Origin: DATEMK01 sp035275625
GTDB lineage: Bacteria > Bacteroidota > Bacteroidia > AKYH767-A > OLB10
Direction: 5' to 3'
Assembly (NCBI GenBank): GCA_035275625.1
Contig: DATEMK010000290.1
Span: 1-29,911 of the forward strand
Length of the DNA stretch: 29,911 bases
This document shows, one piece after another, positions 1-8,500 of this stretch (position 1 is its first letter; every line of letters begins with the position of its first letter). Both the position numbers and the translations under genes were made by a program. The notes beneath the pieces are model-generated. The model was given only the letters and a program-made list of their open reading frames with translations. It had not been told where the DNA came from and ran no database searches.

Positions 1-5
1 AAAAA

Positions 6-21
6 TACTGCATGTGTGGTA
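6..21. promoter_or_regulatory. Operator-like near-palindrome, site A
   Basis: The sequence TACTGCATGTGTGGTA matches three other sites in the window (12532-12547, 14354-14369, 21959-21974). Like the site at 14354 it is followed by TTTT, an A-rich run and GCAGGG. In the two other sites with this orientation the next gene lies to the left on the minus strand, so I infer that this one serves a minus-strand gene beyond the left edge. Confidence 0.55.
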
Positions 22-79
22 TTTTGAAAAGCAGGGCTTTGGGGAAGATATGTAAACCAGGTTTTATTTTCCTGGAATA

Positions 80-114
80 AAAAACCCCTTTCCGTTAACC
101 GGTGGAGGGTTTTT
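80..114. terminator. Bidirectional terminator-like hairpin
   Basis: The arms AAAAACCC (80-87) and GGGTTTTT (107-114) pair perfectly around an imperfect inner stem that includes CC/GG. The A tract on one side and the T tract on the other would allow termination in either direction. It may end transcripts of whatever gene lies to the left of the window. Confidence 0.5.
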
Positions 115-455
115 GCCCTGCAATGAAAGGGAATGCATTTGCAGGAACAGCGTGTTTTATTACATAAGGACAGGACGTTTTTGCAAAGTTGCAGGAAACT
201 TATACAAAGCGGCAGGAAAATCCTGCAATGCAGCGGGACCACTTTGCAAAACATGGATACAGCAGAACGAAAAAGCGGAACCGAAATGCCAGGCAACCGA
301 AAATTATTGCAATGAGGAAGGTACAGGATAAGAAATCAGCGAAACATTGCAGAATTGACTCTTACTGAAACCCGAAAGCTGTATCATGCGTAAAGAACCC
401 TGATTAATTAATGGCGAAAGATTCTTTGTTTAACTGATTTAATAAAAACGGAAAA

Positions 456-1364
456 ATGAAACGAAAAGAAACAGCAAAATTCCTGATGATTGAAGCGGTA
501 GAATATTTTTTCAAACAAAATATTGAGATGCAGGATGAAATAATTAAGCTGAAAGAGTGCGTGATCCTGTTGAATGAACGCGGGAGCAGGATGAGACAAC
601 TCCTACAGCAAAGGAAGCATGGTTTGGAGGGGATTACTCTCAATAAGCAGCAGGTGAGAAACAAGCTGATTGACCTGTTACTTAAGATGGCGAAGGTAAT
701 GGAGGCGAGGGCGAAGGATAAGAAGGACGCGGAGATGATGAAGGCGGTGCATTGCAGCCTGAGCGACCTGCGGAGACCGGCTGATAAGGTTTTTGTGAAA
801 CGATGTAAATTGATACGGAGTACAGCAGAAAAGCAAAAAAGATTTTTAAAAGAATATGGTTTAACAGATGAAATGCTGCAACAGGCACAGGAACTTCTTT
901 TAAAATTTGAAACCCTGATACCAAAAAACAAAAATGAGCGGAGCAAAAATGCTGCGCTGCATAATGAATTGAAAAAGCTGGTACAGGATACGTGTTACTT
1001 TCTAAAGTACCAGATGGATGCTTTGATGAATATTCTGAGTGAAAAGCACTTCCGGGAAAAAGATATTTATAAAAGGCTGAGGAAAGTAATTTGTTACGGG
1101 CGCAAGCGAAAAGCTTATGGCGGAAGGTTTAAGGATAAACAAACAGGTAAGCCATTGAAGGAAGTACAGATGACAGTGCTTCAGACGGCTGAAAAACTTG
1201 TAACTGATTTTGCGAATACGGTTACCGTTATTATTGAGAAGGCAGGTTATAAGAAAATTGAAATTAAAAATGTGGATATTATGCTGCTGAATGAACTGGC
1301 AGCAGAACTTGAACCTGAAACGGAACCGACCATGCCACAAGATTCTTTTACGTGCTTTGAATAA
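456..1364 (+). CDS. Helical protein with degenerate carboxypeptidase-regulatory-like C-terminus
   Basis: A protein of 302 residues with no signal peptide. Residues 1 to about 200 are charged and helical, with many Lys, Glu, Gln and Leu, and look like a long helical bundle. Residues about 215-290 contain a segment of the type GRFKDKQTGKPLKEVQMTV, then EKAGYKKIEI, then ELEPE. This matches the usual shape of a carboxypeptidase regulatory-like (CarboxypepD_reg/PEGA-like) beta-sandwich. From memory this arrangement belongs to a family of uncharacterised Bacteroidetes proteins of 230-300 residues. The ATG sits in an AAAAACGGAAAAATG context, normal for the phylum. The gene stands alone, followed by hairpins at 1404-1437 and 1441-1484. 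The ORF at 23910 appears to be the C-terminal half of a relative. Function is unknown. Confidence 0.75.
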   Translation: MKRKETAKFLMIEAVEYFFKQNIEMQDEIIKLKECVILLNERGSRMRQLLQQRKHGLEGITLNKQQVRNKLIDLLLKMAKVMEARAKDKKDAEMMKAVHCSLSDLRRPADKVFVKRCKLIRSTAEKQKRFLKEYGLTDEMLQQAQELLLKFETLIPKNKNERSKNAALHNELKKLVQDTCYFLKYQMDALMNILSEKHFREKDIYKRLRKVICYGRKRKAYGGRFKDKQTGKPLKEVQMTVLQTAEKLVTDFANTVTVIIEKAGYKKIEIKNVDIMLLNELAAELEPETEPTMPQDSFTCFE

Positions 1365-1403
1365 ATTTTTGTGATGTTAGTTTTTTAAAAAACTTTTTTA
1401 AAT

Positions 1404-1437
1404 GAGTGCGAGTTGTTTTTGATTTGAGTTTGCACTC
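1404..1437. terminator. Weak hairpin after the helical-protein gene
   Basis: GAGTGC (1404-1409) pairs with GCACTC (1432-1437) across a 22-nt loop. T-rich runs flank it. It is a possible terminator for the gene ending at 1364, but the long loop makes this uncertain. Confidence 0.3.
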
Positions 1438-1440
1438 ACA

Positions 1441-1484
1441 AACCTTTTATCGGATGTTTTTCTTCATCAGGAACATCAAAGGTT
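1441..1484. repeat. Composite imperfect hairpin
   Basis: AACCTTT (1441-1447) pairs with AAAGGTT (1478-1484), and GATGTT (1453-1458) pairs with AACATC (1472-1477), leaving a five-base bulge. The total stem is 13 bp. It has no T tract and looks like a structured repeat rather than a terminator. Confidence 0.4.
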
Positions 1485-1514
1485 AATATACACCGGATGG
1501 TGATACTCGTGAGA

Positions 1515-1586
1515 AATTCAAAAAGAAAAATTACTTTCGCTTAAATGAAACAACCGAGTCCCTAAAAAGGAGACTCGGTTAGGACA
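1515..1586. repeat. Direct repeat, copy 1, with GAGTC-type hairpin
   Basis: The first 43 bases (1515-1557) are identical to 1834-1876. The next part forms a hairpin with CCGAGTC (1554-1560) and GACTCGG (1572-1578), followed by TTAGGACA. The hairpin and the ACTCGGTTAGGACA tail recur at 10234-10263. A second small hairpin, CCTGT/ACAGG, follows at about 1600-1615. Confidence 0.7.
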
Positions 1587-1605
1587 CAGGCGACAGAATC
1601 CCTGT

Positions 1606-1812
1606 GAAAAACAGGAGACGCTGCGAGTACAAAAAAGGCACATCTGGTGGAATTTTGTTTCTTCCCGCAGGGAACGTATTGAACAGGTTAAAGAAGACTG
1701 GAAACAGGGCCGCATACTGCTGCCGCCCACTGACAATAAAAAATTTATTCCGTTGCCGGAAGATAGGCATCGCCTTGCAGGTGGTGCGCCAAAACCGGAA
1801 CCGCTTTCTTAG
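1606..1812 (+). pseudogene. C-terminal remnant of a pirin-family protein
   Basis: The frame ending at TAG 1810-1812 reads [17 protein letters not shown], then VKEDWKQGR and [14 protein letters not shown]. The block WWNFV, R-E-I/R, DW and FIPLP is the characteristic C-terminal end of bacterial pirins (cupin-fold proteins, some with quercetinase activity). Only about 65 codons remain. There is no start codon or N-terminal cupin barrel upstream, where the sequence instead turns into the hairpin repeat at 1554-1586. The fragment lies between two copies of a 43-bp identical repeat (1515-1557 and 1834-1876), so loss of the 5' part may be tied to that repeat. A competing frame at 1604-1828 starts with ATG but resembles nothing. 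Confidence 0.75.
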
Positions 1813-1833
1813 TGCAGTAAGAATTTAAACAGT

Positions 1834-1903
1834 AATTCAAAAAGAAAAATTACTTTCGCTTAAATGAAACAACCGAATCACTAGAAAGGAAACCAAGTTG
1901 GGT
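1834..1903. repeat. Direct repeat, copy 2
   Basis: Bases 1834-1876 are identical to 1515-1557. Similarity then continues with substitutions (ATCACTAGAAAGGAAACC here against GTCCCTAAAAAGGAGACT in copy 1), so the hairpin is degenerate in this copy. It lies directly upstream of the first Fic gene. Confidence 0.7.
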
Positions 1904-1941
1904 ATTAGAGCATTTAAACCCTTTACTGACAACGCGAATAG

Positions 1942-3042
1942 ATGACAAATACATATCAGATTATAATTAACTGGGATAAGGGACAACCATTTTCTGAGCG
2001 AATGTCTGCCAAGATAATTGACATTGAAGGCTATCAGGAAATTGATGCTCAAAGTCCAATAGGTGGACCGGACGGAACAAAGGACATTCTCTGTTACAAA
2101 GAGGGGAAAAAATATGTTGTTGGTTGTCATTTTCCAAATGGACAAAAGGACTTCGAGGAGGTACAGGATAAATTCAATGAAGATATAAAAGGTGTAGCTA
2201 AAAACAACGCTCAAGGGTTTTTATTTATGACGAACCAAAAAATAACGCCCAGTGAGAGAATAAAATTATGCCAAGGACATGCTCAAGAGATAACTATTTA
2301 TCACGGTGAAAGAGTTTGTAGTATTCTTGACAGCCCAAAGGGATACGGAGTCCGTCTTGAATATTTGGGAATAGAGCTTTCAAAAGCGGAGCAAATTTCA
2401 TTTTTAAGTTCCCATCTTGACTTAAAGAAAAATTTTGAAGAAATAAAATCTGGATTAGCCGAATTAAATAAGGCAACCACAGCGCTTGCAGGACATGTTT
2501 ATTCAAGAGATACATTAAATTCTAAACTTTCAACCTTACCAATTGCTGGTGTCAAGTTTTCATCAAGACTTTCAATTGAAGATTTACTCGTTTTGCATAA
2601 AGCAATCATGCAAGACACACAGAAAGAAAAATACCACAATTTGCTGGGATTTAGAAAAATTGATGTATGGATAGGAAACCCAGGTGCGGATAAACAAGAT
2701 GCAGATTTTATTCCTGCTTTACCATCAGAAATTCCATCATTAACATTTAACCTTTTAAATTGGTGGCGAGAAGAATATATGAAAGTTGTATACAGTTCTG
2801 GTGATAAAAAAGTATCAGCGATTGCATCATTTCATGAAAAGTTTTTAAGCATACATCCCTTTTTGGATGGAAACGGTAGAGTAGCAAGATTGCTTGCTTC
2901 AATTCAATTTAAAGACTTACTTGACAAAGATGTAACCTTTGAAAAAATAGAAAGAATAGATTATTACAAGGCGTTACAAATTGCAAGAAGCGGAAATGGA
3001 CAAGGACTCAATGACATTTTCACAGCACTTATTAGGGAGTAA
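1942..3042 (+). CDS. Fic-domain protein with restriction-endonuclease-like N-terminal module
   Basis: A protein of 366 residues with no signal peptide. The Fic active-site loop is complete: HPFLDGNGR at residues 305-313, with the trailing Arg at 316. Fic proteins usually transfer AMP or another nucleotide part to hydroxyl side chains of target proteins. Residues 1 to about 150 form a separate module with GGPDGTKD (41-48), a strand where PD-(D/E)xK nucleases carry their second motif (here VVGCHFP, without an obvious E-x-K), FLFMTNQK, and YHGERVCSILDSPKGYGVRL. From memory this resembles an N-terminal module found in front of various effector domains in bacterial conflict proteins. It may sense rather than cut, given the missing motif. 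I see no (S/T)xxxE(G/N) inhibitory motif and no separate antitoxin gene. A second Fic gene follows 254 bp later. Base composition is more AT-rich than the flanking genes, which suggests acquisition. Confidence 0.85.
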   Translation: MTNTYQIIINWDKGQPFSERMSAKIIDIEGYQEIDAQSPIGGPDGTKDILCYKEGKKYVVGCHFPNGQKDFEEVQDKFNEDIKGVAKNNAQGFLFMTNQKITPSERIKLCQGHAQEITIYHGERVCSILDSPKGYGVRLEYLGIELSKAEQISFLSSHLDLKKNFEEIKSGLAELNKATTALAGHVYSRDTLNSKLSTLPIAGVKFSSRLSIEDLLVLHKAIMQDTQKEKYHNLLGFRKIDVWIGNPGADKQDADFIPALPSEIPSLTFNLLNWWREEYMKVVYSSGDKKVSAIASFHEKFLSIHPFLDGNGRVARLLASIQFKDLLDKDVTFEKIERIDYYKALQIARSGNGQGLNDIFTALIRE

Positions 3043-3296
3043 TGCAGGCTTGAATCTGTACTTCGGAGAAAAACAAAACTACAACTAACAGTAGAGTTAC
3101 AAGAAATCAAAACAAGAGGCATTAAAGGTAAACGAGCTGTGAAGTTTCTAAAAAACAGTGGAGCATAAATAAATGAGAGAATTAAAAATCCATGCTTTTT
3201 ATTTATTTATGTTCATTCGGAACTTCATAATCCATTCTTCGTTGTGTTTCATTATATTAGAATTGTACGACAAAAATAAAAATCAATTAATTAACT
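3043..3296 (+). other. Spacer between the two Fic genes, with a short orphan open frame
   Basis: After the first Fic stop, a frame of about 40 codons runs to TAA at about 3168 and reads ...VELQEIKTRGIKGKRAVKF... with no ATG, GTG or TTG start. It could be a gene remnant, but I do not recognise it. The rest is AT-rich leader sequence of the second Fic gene; no convincing promoter or terminator was found. Confidence 0.3.
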
Positions 3297-5018
3297 ATGC
3301 AAGAGAGCAAACCAGACAACCAAATTATTAGAAAAGCCGTAAAGGAAAATCTTCAATCAGATGGAAGGGCTAAATTAGTTGATGTTGGAATAACATTGAA
3401 GGGACTGGGTATTAAATATATAAAACTTGCCCCATTCTTAACTCAATATTCAGACATCTTGGAGATAGAATATGATAAAAGTTTTGCTTTTCCTGTTGTT
3501 TATGCAAAGTTGAAAGACGACAAAACCAATGTCATTATTTCTGTTTGGAAACCAATAGAATTTTCTAAGTCTTGGGAACAGTGCTCTACAATTAAGCTTG
3601 ATAGTATTTTACCTTCTTGGATTAGAAGACGAGAAGTACTTAAAGAGAACTCGGATGAGTACAAACATTTTATTGATAGACTTAAAAGGCAACATGCGAT
3701 TGAAACTGGAATTGTCGAAAGACTATATGACTTAAAAGAAGGGATTACAGAAACATTTGTTAAGGAAGGATTTGTAGAAGCCTATTTGCAACACGGAGAT
3801 AGTAATATTCCACCGGAAAAATTAATGGCATATTTACAGGATAATTTTGCGGCAATTGATTTTGTATTTGATGTTGTAAAAAATGACAGAACTATAACAA
3901 TAAGCTTTATTAAGGAACTACATCAATTAATTACTTCTCATCAGGAAACAGCAGAAGGCCGAGACCAATTTGGTAACAAGTTACAAATTGAATTGTTAAA
4001 AGGAGATTTTAAGACACGAGAAAACAATCCAACGAGACCTGATGGAACAATGTTTATTTATTGCCCGCCTATTCATGTAGCATCCGAGATGGATAATCTT
4101 ATTTTAATTTATCAAGACCTTTTAAAAAGGCAAATAAACCCGTTAATAGTCGCAACGTGGTTTCATCACGCTTTCACACAAATTCATCCATTTCAAGATG
4201 GCAATGGAAGAATAGCAAGATTAATGTCAAGTTTAATTCTTATTAAACATAATTTATTTCCTTTCACCGTTAAGAGAAATGAAAAACCAAGATATATTGA
4301 TGCACTTGAATGGACCGATTTTGGACTGCCCCAACCATTAGTAGATTTTTTCTGCGAAACTCAAAAACGGAATATAGAAGCAGCTCTTAACTTAAAGCTT
4401 GACCTTTCATTATCTACCTCTTCTCTTAGTGAGGTCGCAGATATTTTTGCTCAAAAATTAGAGAGCAAAAATTTAAATCTTGAAATAAAAAGGCAAAAGC
4501 TCATTTCAAAAAACAGAATGGAAATATTCGACTTATGTAAAGATTCAATAAGTAAGATAAGAAAAGAAATAGTCGGAAGACTTAATGGAAATGCCGAAAT
4601 ATTTTTAGAAAGCGTTCCTCCTGACAACGAAAACAAAAGACATTACTTTTCTCGTCAAATTCTTGAGTATGCTATAAAATATCATTACTTCTTTAATAGG
4701 ACTTTACCTAGAGCTTGGTTTCGTTTTGTAATTGTGCTTAGGGATAAGAAAAGGTATGAATTGATAATTACACTTCATCATTATGGTTATGATGAATCAA
4801 CATTTGCAATTGGCGCAATCTTGCAATATAATGAACCATCTAAAACAAAAACAAATGCAGCGGATTTGACAACAGTCCTTCCCCTTTCAATTGAACCTTA
4901 TACTATTTCTTTAGAGATGCAGTCAACGGATATTAATAATTCGGCAGCTGATATACATTCGTTTCTCCAAAATGTCTTAACTCTAACTTTAGCGCAAATT
5001 GCAAGTGAAATTAATTAG
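3297..5018 (+). CDS. Large Fic-domain protein with N-terminal wHTH-like and unknown C-terminal domain
   Basis: A protein of 573 residues. The catalytic loop HPFQDGNGR lies at residues 297-305 (Arg 308 follows), so the enzyme should be an active Fic transferase, normally an AMPylator of protein hydroxyls. Residues about 10-75 (KLVDVGITLKGLGIKY, then LAPFLTQYSDILEIE) look like a small winged-helix or OST-HTH/LOTUS-type domain, a tentative call. Residues 134-142 read AIETGIVER, at the place where relatives have T-x3-E-G, the class II inhibitory motif. Thr137 and Glu141 are kept but the Gly/Asn is Arg142, so self-inhibition may be altered. Residues about 390-573 are a C-terminal domain I do not recognise. 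The gene follows another Fic gene on the same strand and is ended by a strong hairpin at 5072-5104. The two may be co-transcribed. Confidence 0.85.
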   Translation: MQESKPDNQIIRKAVKENLQSDGRAKLVDVGITLKGLGIKYIKLAPFLTQYSDILEIEYDKSFAFPVVYAKLKDDKTNVIISVWKPIEFSKSWEQCSTIKLDSILPSWIRRREVLKENSDEYKHFIDRLKRQHAIETGIVERLYDLKEGITETFVKEGFVEAYLQHGDSNIPPEKLMAYLQDNFAAIDFVFDVVKNDRTITISFIKELHQLITSHQETAEGRDQFGNKLQIELLKGDFKTRENNPTRPDGTMFIYCPPIHVASEMDNLILIYQDLLKRQINPLIVATWFHHAFTQIHPFQDGNGRIARLMSSLILIKHNLFPFTVKRNEKPRYIDALEWTDFGLPQPLVDFFCETQKRNIEAALNLKLDLSLSTSSLSEVADIFAQKLESKNLNLEIKRQKLISKNRMEIFDLCKDSISKIRKEIVGRLNGNAEIFLESVPPDNENKRHYFSRQILEYAIKYHYFFNRTLPRAWFRFVIVLRDKKRYELIITLHHYGYDESTFAIGAILQYNEPSKTKTNAADLTTVLPLSIEPYTISLEMQSTDINNSAADIHSFLQNVLTLTLAQIASEIN

Positions 5019-5071
5019 TTTCCCTACGGTACTCGTCTCCCTCTTTGGTCATCGTCTGAAACGTTGTGGAC

Positions 5072-5104
5072 TTTCTGAGTCTCCCCATTTCGGGGACTCA
5101 GAAA
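5072..5104. terminator. GAGT-type hairpin after the second Fic gene
   Basis: TTTCTGAGT (5072-5080) pairs with ACTCAGAAA (5096-5104), and CCCC (5083-5086) pairs with GGGG (5092-5095). The stem is strong but no long T tract follows on the plus strand. It resembles the GAGTC/GACTC hairpins at 1554 and 10234, so it may be a member of that repeat family that also acts as a terminator. Confidence 0.5.
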
Positions 5105-5259
5105 CTTTGAAAACACAAAATAAAATTATTTAATATTCTTAAAAAGTTTATTTTTAGCTCCGGTTTCTTCAGGGGGCAAAATTGTCTGAACCGTGATTTT
5201 TATGATTAAATGATGAACAGGAAAAACCCCAATCATCCGCGTTTGTCGCGCTACATTGG

Positions 5260-5352
5260 TGCCTGAGAAGCGCCTGCCTGTCGGCAGGCAGGGATGTGTT
5301 CGAACAGAAAACGATCCTTTCGAAGGCACAAATTAAAATTATTTAATATTTT
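5260..5352. repeat. 93-bp intergenic repeat, copy 1
   Basis: This copy aligns without gaps to 10748-10840 with five differences. It contains the palindromic core CCTGCCTG (5273-5280) TCGG CAGGCAGG (5285-5292), and ends in the AT-rich box that is repeated at 5106-5138. The same core, with loop CCGGA, sits inside aspS at 23372-23392. Confidence 0.85.
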
Positions 5353-5593
5353 CCAAACAATTTAATTTTCCACACCTGATCAAGTGAGCTTTTTTCAGAT
5401 ACTTACAAAGCCTCCCCATGCCCGTGGTTGAGGAATTTTCTAAAGTAACACCAACACTCTTTTGTCCCATATAAATGGTATTGGGCAGTTCATTTCTTAC
5501 TTTATTATTGTGGCATGAAAAAATAATTGTTCGCAAACCGAACTTTTATTCGTTCTGTGTATCTGCAAAGTACCTCTTAAGAAAAATAAAAAC

Positions 5594-8500
5594 ATGAATA
5601 AAAAGCTTATCACCACAACCATTGCCTGTCTATTGCTGGCAGGCAAAATGACACATGCACAAACCAATACCTTTCCTTCCACGGGAAGTGCGGGAATAGG
5701 GACAACCACACCCAATGCCTCTTCCCTGCTGGATATGGTATCCACGACAAAAGGCGTGTTAGTTCCGCGTATGACGAAAGCCCAGCGTGACGTTATTGCA
5801 ACCCCTGCTGCAGGTCTTCTCATTTACCAGACGAATAACACCCCCGGTTTTTATTATTATACAGGAACAGCATGGACGGCACTGAAATCTTCCACTGCTT
5901 CTAAAACCCTGAATAACCTGACGGCACCTACAGCAGTAAATGTTGATTTACTGCCGGGTTCCGACAATACAATTAACATGGGCTCCGCTGTCAGTTCATG
6001 GAAAGATATTTTCATGGATGGTTCTGTTTTTCTCGGGGGAAGTAAATTTTTAGCAGGCGATGCCAATGACAATATTTTTATCGGGTTTACCGGAAATTCA
6101 GTCAACACGGGAGCCAGTAATGTTTTTATAGGAGGGCAGTCAGGGTCAGTAAACTCGGCAGGGTATGATAATACAGCAATAGGAAAATGGACCATGGTTG
6201 CTAATACTACAGGAAATTATAATTCAGCAACCGGGTTTGGCGCTCTTCGTTTTAACACAACCGGGTCAGGAAATTCAGCTTTTGGTTCAGCAGCGCTTTA
6301 TAATAACTCAACCGGAAGCTATAATACTTCTACCGGGGTGAATTCGCTGATTTTAAACAGTACAGGAAACTATAATACAGCAAACGGCACCTATGCTTTG
6401 CTGAATAACACAACAGGCAACGCCAATGTTGCACTTGGATTCAGCACACTGTACAGCTCCCAGCAAAATTCATATAACATTGCCATTGGTGATTCTGCTT
6501 TATTCAATTACAATAACGGAACGTCAAATGATTATTTGCTTGCCATAGGTTACAATGCTTTGCACAAAAACTCTTCAGGATTTTATAATACAGCAGTGGG
6601 GCATTTTTCTTTGCGTTCCAATACGACAGGACATGGGAATACAGCCATAGGATTAAATACACTGGCTCAGAATTCAAGCGGGTCGGGTAATACTGCAGCC
6701 GGGTATAATTCACTTGTATTAAATACAACCGGGAACAGCAATACTGCTTACGGAAATGAAACGATGGTAAGCAATACGACAGGGTTTAAGAATACAGCTT
6801 CCGGGGACTCCTCGCTGTTTTCGAATACTACCGGAAGCCGTAACACGTCAGCGGGAGCAAAAGCACTCCGGTCCAATACTTCGGGCAGCAATAATATTGC
6901 AATCGGCAGTGAAGCCCTGCTGCTGAATACAACAGGCGGCTTTAATGTTGCCATCGGCAGCGCAGCCCTGGAGGCTAATACGGGAGGGACAGGAAATATT
7001 GCCATCGGGCATGAGGCGCTGGATGCAAATACCACCGGGAACTACAACACTGCTATAGGAGAGGATGCCCTGGGAAATAGTACTACGGGGGTTTATAACA
7101 CTGCCTGCGGAGCTGATGCGATGCGGCAAAATACCACGGGAACATATAATGCAGCTTTTGGAAAAGAGGCGCTCTATTCCAATACCTCAGGCGGATACAA
7201 TACTGCATCAGGGAGTTCTGCACTTTTTTCGAATACTACCGGGAGTTCAAACGTTGCTATCGGTTGGAATGCTTTGCGAAGCTCACAACAAAATTCATTT
7301 AATATTGCTATAGGCGATTCGGCTTTATTCAGCTATAATCATGGAAGCTCGGTTGATAACCTGGTGGCAGTAGGAAGTGCAGCGCTCCGGAATAATACCT
7401 CAGGGGTTTCCAATACGGCAACCGGTTCTCATTCGCTTTACTCAAATACGGGAGGAAACAGGAACACAGCTACTGGAAGAAATGCGTTATATGCTAATAA
7501 TAATGGAGATGGCAATACCGCAAGCGGGTTCCAGGCTCTTTATGCAAATACTACCGGGGAAGAGAATACTGCAGTCGGTGATTTTTCAATGCCCAATAAC
7601 ACGACCGGGATTAACAATACTGCGGACGGAGCTTATGCTCTTCTCGGCAATACAACCGGGAATTCCAATACTGCCCTTGGAAGCTATGCGCTTTATACAA
7701 ATACAACCGGGAATGGAAATACTGCCATCGGGGAAGCAGCAGATGTTGCAGCGAATAATCTTGTGAATGCTGCTGCAATCGGGAGAAATGCCCTCGTTGC
7801 TGCCAGCAACAGCCTTGTGCTGGGAAGCATTGCAGGTGTAAACGCGGCAACAAACAGTGTGAATGTGGGGATAGGAGTTACAGCACCCCAAAGCAGGCTG
7901 CATGTAAGGGCAAATGCAGCATCCGGTGTTTCACCCTTGCCAGGAACCGGAATTTTACTGGATGATAATGGAATCGCTTACATCAGCATCCTTACTCCAA
8001 ATGCTTCTCAGAACGGAATCCTGTTCGGTAACGCAACGAGCAACCAGGGAGGAGGCATCATATTCAATAATGCCGGGAATACTAACGGGTTGCAGCTTAA
8101 TGCAGGTGGCGCCACACGTATGACCATCACCAGCTCAGGCAACGTTGGCATCGGAACCGCACCGTCATTTCAATTGCAAATCAGTTCTAACTCTGCTGCT
8201 AAACCCACTTCTTCATCCTGGACTGTTTCAAGCGATGCGCGTTTGAAAAAAGATATAGAAGATTTTAATGACGGGTTAGAGGTGTTGAATAAAATTCACC
8301 CTGTCTGGTTCAGCTATACCGGTGAAGCGGGCATGCCAACCGAGGAAAGAGGAGTTGGCACACTTGCACAAGAGTTGCAGGAAGTTGCTCCTTACATGGT
8401 GAAAGAATGGACCTATCAAAACAGCAATGGAGAAAAAGAAAATTATCTCGGTGTGGATTATGGAGCCATGGATTTTGTGCTGTTAAACAGCATCAAAGAA

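Larger units (their letters stand above)
1..455. other. Gene-poor left margin
   Basis: This stretch holds operator-like site A, a bidirectional terminator-like hairpin at 80-114, and a region at about 130-350 rich in TTGCAGG/TGCAAT words. Open frames of 60-72 codons cross that region. One of them (133-315) reads as a loose series of RKLLQ-like units (LQSC, IQSG, LQCSG, LQNM). I do not recognise either frame as a known protein and do not call a gene. Nothing else is evident before the coding region at 456. Confidence 0.4.
5019..5593. other. Repeat-filled intergenic region
   Basis: This 575-bp stretch holds the hairpin at 5072-5104, two copies of an AT-rich box (CTTT..., CACAAA, TTAAAATTATTTAATATT) at about 5106-5138 and 5313-5352, and the 93-bp repeat at 5260-5352. 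A minus-strand open frame (5339-5536) has no recognisable similarity and no supporting context. I see no convincing TAnnTTTG promoter for the gene at 5594. Confidence 0.5.

Noticed and set aside
404..946. Long minus-strand open frame opposite the helical-protein gene
   Set aside because: It mirrors the plus-strand gene, has Ser/Phe/Leu-rich low-complexity content, no recognisable domain and no leader; a shadow of the real gene.
1604..1828. ATG-started 74-codon frame over the pirin remnant
   Set aside because: The frame one position away carries the clear pirin C-terminal sequence; the ATG frame resembles nothing.
1942..5018. Fic genes as a Doc/Phd toxin-antitoxin pair
   Set aside because: Both proteins are much longer than Doc, both carry full Fic loops, and no small Phd-like gene is next to either.
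5339..5536. Minus-strand 65-codon frame in the intergenic region
   Set aside because: No similarity, no leader signal, and its end lies in a repeated AT-rich box.
6190..7740. 51-bp periodic repeats considered as non-coding tandem array
   Set aside because: They encode a continuous YadA-like 17-residue series within a gene with signal peptide and sorting domain.
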